Assembly: GCF_900188165.1 (NCBI RefSeq)
Contig: NZ_FZOS01000027.1
Coordinates: 1-45,952 of the forward strand
From: Edaphosphingomonas laterariae
GTDB taxonomy: Bacteria; Pseudomonadota; Alphaproteobacteria; Sphingomonadales; Sphingomonadaceae
Direction: 5' to 3'
DNA: 45,952 nt
The notes under the pieces were generated by a model. That model worked only from the letters and a program-made list of their open reading frames with translations, ran no database searches and was not told where the DNA came from. Positions 41,716-45,952 of this stretch are shown here, in pieces. Position 1 is the first letter of the stretch. Each line of letters begins with the position of its first letter. The translations under genes were made by a program, and so were the position numbers.

Positions 41716-42595
41716 CCATCTGGAGACCCTGGCGCAGGCGCTGGAGGCCACGGGAGACTACCGGGTCATCCGGCGTCTCAAACCGCGCCCTCGCATCGTT
41801 CCTCCGCCAGGCACGCCGCTGCGCCTCGGCCTGGTGGTCGATGTGGAGACCACGGGGCTCGACCCTCAGCGCGACGAGATCATCGAACTCGCCATGACAC
41901 CATTCAACTACGGCTTGGATGGCACCATTTTCAGCGTGGGCGACAGCTTCCAAGGGCTGCGTCAGCCGAGCAAGCCTATCGCCCCGGAAATCACCGGGAT
42001 CACGGGCATCACCAACGAGATGGTGGCCGGCCAGATTGTTGATCCCGCAGCGGTAGCCTCATTCGCAGCGCCGGCTTCGCTCGTCATCGCGCACAATGCG
42101 GCGTTCGACCGCCGCTTCCTCGAACGATTCAACGACGTGTTCTCGACGAAGCCGTGGGCATGCTCGCTCAGCCAGATCGATTGGGCAGCAGAGGGGTTCG
42201 AGGGCACGAAACTCGCCTATCTCGCTCAGGCCGCCGGCTTCTTCTACGACCGCCACCGCGCGATGCACGACTGTCTTGCTACGGTCGAGTTGTTGGCGAT
42301 GTGGCTGCCCCGATCTGGCGCTACAGGTCTCAGCCGTCTCCTGGACGGCGCTCGTACCGTTTCTTGGCGAATCTGGGCGGAGAACGCGCCCTTTGACCTC
42401 AAGGATGTCCTTAAAGCGCGGGGGTACCGCTGGAACGGCGATCCCGGCCCGCAGCCGCGCGCCTGGTATATTGACGTTCCCGAGGCTCAGTGCGAGGCCG
42501 AACTACGGTTCTTGAGAACGGAAATCTATCGGTATGAGGTCGATCCCCCGGTTCGGCGGATCGATGCTTATGATCGGTTTTCAGACAGGATCTGA
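41702..42595 (+). CDS. DEDDh 3'-5' exonuclease coupled to SIR2-HerA
   Basis: The 297-residue protein has a DnaQ-like exonuclease domain with all DEDDh positions: DVETTG at 47-52, HNAAFD at 131-136 and H-x4-D in HRAMHD at 185-190. The C-terminal segment (about 220-297, FDLKDVLKARGYRWNG, PRAWYIDVPE) resembles the small domain found on other plasmid DnaQ-like proteins. A 14-base overlap with herA argues for a shared function. A third exonuclease gene is not part of the basic two-gene SIR2-HerA system as I know it. Confidence 0.9.
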   Translation: MTSSDHLETLAQALEATGDYRVIRRLKPRPRIVPPPGTPLRLGLVVDVETTGLDPQRDEIIELAMTPFNYGLDGTIFSVGDSFQGLRQPSKPIAPEITGITGITNEMVAGQIVDPAAVASFAAPASLVIAHNAAFDRRFLERFNDVFSTKPWACSLSQIDWAAEGFEGTKLAYLAQAAGFFYDRHRAMHDCLATVELLAMWLPRSGATGLSRLLDGARTVSWRIWAENAPFDLKDVLKARGYRWNGDPGPQPRAWYIDVPEAQCEAELRFLRTEIYRYEVDPPVRRIDAYDRFSDRI

Positions 42596-42613
42596 GTGCC
42601 GTCGAACGCCGGG

Positions 42614-42824
42614 CTATTGCATGCCCTTCCGGCACTTCTTGGCAAGCGTGGCGGAGACGAACTTTTCCCTTTTCGTCATGTCGGCGCGCTTTTCCACCAT
42701 GTAGTGCCTAGCAGTCATGCTTCTCGCAGCTGGCATCCTGCAACGCGTGGTTCTGGAGGCGGTCGCGGATTTCCTTCGAGATCCTCGCCTTGCCGGTCAC
42801 CGTCTTGAATGTCCGGCGCAGGTC
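42614..42824 (-). pseudogene. Decayed C-terminus of a tyrosine integrase
   Basis: On the minus strand DLRRTFKTVTGKARISKEIR and RDRLQNHALQDAS match the box II region of phage-type tyrosine integrases. The frame then hits TAG (42710-42708) and shifts to MVEKRADMTKREKFVSATLA before a final stop at 42614-42616. The expected tyrosine region (KHYDRYDY-like) is scrambled and everything upstream is missing. It is a fossil at the right edge of the defence cargo. Confidence 0.72.
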
Positions 42825-42870
42825 CTTGCCTCAATTTAGCAAGGAAGACGTCCACCAAACATGGGGCTAT

Positions 42871-43380
42871 TCACCTTCCAGCCTCACGGAGCGACGCAGC
42901 AATATCGCTGATCGAGCGAAACAGGACCAGTTCATCATCTCTGGTAGGCTCAAATCCTCGGCGCTGCCAGAATTCGGCAGCCTCCCCGTCGACGGCGTTG
43001 ACCATCAATGCCCGCCCACCGATCAGCGATGCGGCCTGAACGCACCGTTGGAGGGCGTGCTTCACAAGGCCAGTCCCGATACCCAACCCGGCCGAGCCGA
43101 TATCGGTCGCGAGCTGACCAAGCAGCATGCAGGGAATTGGATTAGGCGGCTGTCCCGTCCGGATGGAGCGCGGTAGCACCGATGGCACAACGGCTGTTGG
43201 TGCAAGGCCGTAATATCCCACCACACGCCCTGCCTCATGCACGACGAGAACGGCGGTAAAGCCCTTCTGCTGATTGGAGAGCGCGCGGGTCTTCAGCCAG
43301 TGGTCGAGCGTCGGCTTGCCACAGGAAAACTGGGAAACATCGTGGGCGGCGGAAAGCAGCTCGGGTCCTGAAAGCAGCAA
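42871..43380 (-). CDS. GNAT-family toxin (TacT-like)
   Basis: The product of about 169 residues matches the GNAT toxins paired with DUF1778 antitoxins, which acetylate charged tRNAs. It shows LKTRALSNQQKGFTAVLVVH, the acetyl-CoA loop region LGQLATDIGSAGLGIGTGLV (where Q/R-x-x-G-x-G/A is expected) and NAVDGEAAEFWQRRGFEP. The likely start is TTG 43380 (LLLSGPELLSAA), four bases after the antitoxin stop. The acetyl-CoA loop reads GSAGLGIGTG rather than the usual xWAGRGIGTG, so its activity is worth checking. Confidence 0.87.
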   Translation of the reverse strand: MLLSGPELLSAAHDVSQFSCGKPTLDHWLKTRALSNQQKGFTAVLVVHEAGRVVGYYGLAPTAVVPSVLPRSIRTGQPPNPIPCMLLGQLATDIGSAGLGIGTGLVKHALQRCVQAASLIGGRALMVNAVDGEAAEFWQRRGFEPTRDDELVLFRSISDIAASLREAGR

Positions 43381-43384
43381 GGGA

Positions 43385-43684
43385 TTACTGTTTCGCTGCG
43401 TAGCCGGGCTCCCACGGCGCAGGCCGCTTAAGCACTTCAACCATCTCCGGAACAGGAGCAACCGGACGCGACAGCACATCCATGAACTGGGCAAAGCCTT
43501 CCGGGCTCATCCGGATCAGGCCCTGCTCCATGACGACCTCCTCGGCCGCGCGCACAGCGGCGTCGCGCACGAAATCGGTGCGCGAGCGGCCGCGCAGGCT
43601 GGCAGCACGATCGATCATGGCAACATCGGCCTCGGGCAGACGCATTGAGATCGGATATTCCTTGCGTTCGGCAGTGTTGGCCAT
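43385..43684 (-). CDS. DUF1778 antitoxin (TacA-like)
   Basis: This 99-residue protein has an N-terminal ribbon-helix-helix (YPISMRLPEADVAMIDRAAS, then GRSRTDFVRDAAVRAAEEVV) and a C-terminal tail that would wrap the GNAT toxin. It lies directly upstream of the toxin on the same strand with a four-base gap. AAGGAG precedes the ATG. It should repress the pair and neutralise the acetyltransferase. Confidence 0.9.
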   Translation of the reverse strand: MANTAERKEYPISMRLPEADVAMIDRAASLRGRSRTDFVRDAAVRAAEEVVMEQGLIRMSPEGFAQFMDVLSRPVAPVPEMVEVLKRPAPWEPGYAAKQ

Positions 43685-43953
43685 GGCGATTCTCCTTGGT
43701 CGGAAGATGGCATCTTGTATCTCTAAATACAATACGATAAAGTCGCATCCACAAGCAACAGCTTCCGATGGGGTAGTATCGAGGCGAAAGATGACGGCGA
43801 CAGCGATCGATTCCGACAGGTCATTTCACTATGCCACGGCTCGCCAGACTACGCCCCCGCACGCCATGACACGCGTCGGCATACTGATCGCCGCCGAATG
43901 TTCGCCTGTAAATTCCATTGCTTATGCCGAGCATGGGACGAATGCTGTCAGTT

Positions 43954-44178
43954 ATGACCTTGCGAGCCCCACAAAACACAGCAAAGATTACAGGAGCCGA
44001 GCGCGAAGCGCTGCTCGAATCTTTGCTGCTGGACGAGCCGGAGTTGACGTTTACGCCGCGCGGCATTCCCGACCCTCGCCTTCTGCGTCTGGTCGGCATT
44101 CTGGCAAAGCAGGCGGCACGGGAATGCTTTGCAGAGGAAGTGACGTTATCCAGGCAAAGGAGGAAGCGCACCTCCTGA
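43954..44178 (+). CDS. Small protein upstream of the serine recombinase
   Basis: This ORF of about 74 residues (MTLRAPQNTAKITGAEREAL) has a helical central region (LLESLLLDEPELTFTPRGIP, LVGILAKQAARECFAEEV). It ends 20 bases before the recombinase start and on the same strand, so it may be co-transcribed. I do not recognise the family. Because small genes beside serine recombinases can encode directionality factors, that is a possible role but unproven. Confidence 0.55.
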   Translation: MTLRAPQNTAKITGAEREALLESLLLDEPELTFTPRGIPDPRLLRLVGILAKQAARECFAEEVTLSRQRRKRTS

Positions 44179-44197
44179 TGCGGATAGGAGCCATGTT

Positions 44198-45934
<1,737 letters not shown>

Positions 45935-45952
45935 CCAACGAGCGCGGCCGCA

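Noticed and set aside
45935..45952. GCGGCCGC at the right edge as a cloning-site junction
   Set aside because: It could be a NotI-like cloning remnant, but such words occur naturally in GC-rich DNA. Nothing else supports a vector junction.

Overview
The window looks like the conjugation/maintenance core, cargo and attachment end of an integrative and conjugative element (ICE) in an alphaproteobacterium. The reasons are high-GC coding, a gene order (rdfS-like, repA, parA, DUF2840, traF, DUF736, lytic transglycosylase, rlxS relaxase, traG, trbBCDE) that matches the transfer operon of ICEs such as ICEMlSymR7A, fseA/qseM/qseC-like control genes beside it, and an initiator-tRNA gene with an overlapping integrase at the right edge. 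I cannot name the genus.

Left third (1-14.8 kb, almost all minus strand): a long operon that reads leftwards with many ATGA-type overlaps. An AlpA/RdfS-like HTH gene is followed by repA, parA, an RHH gene, DUF2840, the traF peptidase, DUF736, a lytic transglycosylase, the relaxase, traG/virD4, a copG-like gene and trbB-C-D-E. trbE is broken near position 97 by unrelated sequence. repA carries three iteron-like repeats and DnaA-box-like sites inside its coding region, so the element may replicate. Upstream lies a split fseA homologue whose two reading frames join by a +1 shift at CCC-G, then a QseM-like DUF2285 protein and a QseC-like XRE regulator whose operator-like palindrome covers its own ribosome-binding site and start.

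Middle (14.8-36.5 kb): a hipBA toxin-antitoxin pair, a second DUF736 gene, a small membrane protein, an orphan candidate PD-(D/E)XK nuclease, then minus-strand maintenance genes: DUF2493, a Toprim primase-like protein, a 1440-residue methyltransferase-helicase of the strawberry-notch type, three conserved accessory genes, a ParB-like protein, a frameshifted DUF2958 and an ArdC-type antirestriction protein. Three of these transcription units (and possibly a fourth) share a structured leader that ends exactly at the Shine-Dalgarno sequence. Two identical IS6100 copies bound a class 1 integron remnant (truncated intI1, fused sul1, orf5). An 8-bp direct repeat flanks the whole 4.4-kb unit.

Right part (36.6-45.9 kb): a tightly packed plus-strand operon abiEi-abiEii-sir2-herA-DEDDh exonuclease, a probable phage-defence locus combining AbiE and SIR2-HerA with an added exonuclease. 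It is followed by the decayed C-terminus of a tyrosine integrase, a DUF1778/GNAT toxin-antitoxin pair, a small ORF and a large serine recombinase. The 3' end of the recombinase gene runs through the terminator and 3' end of a tRNA-fMet gene, the likely attachment site.
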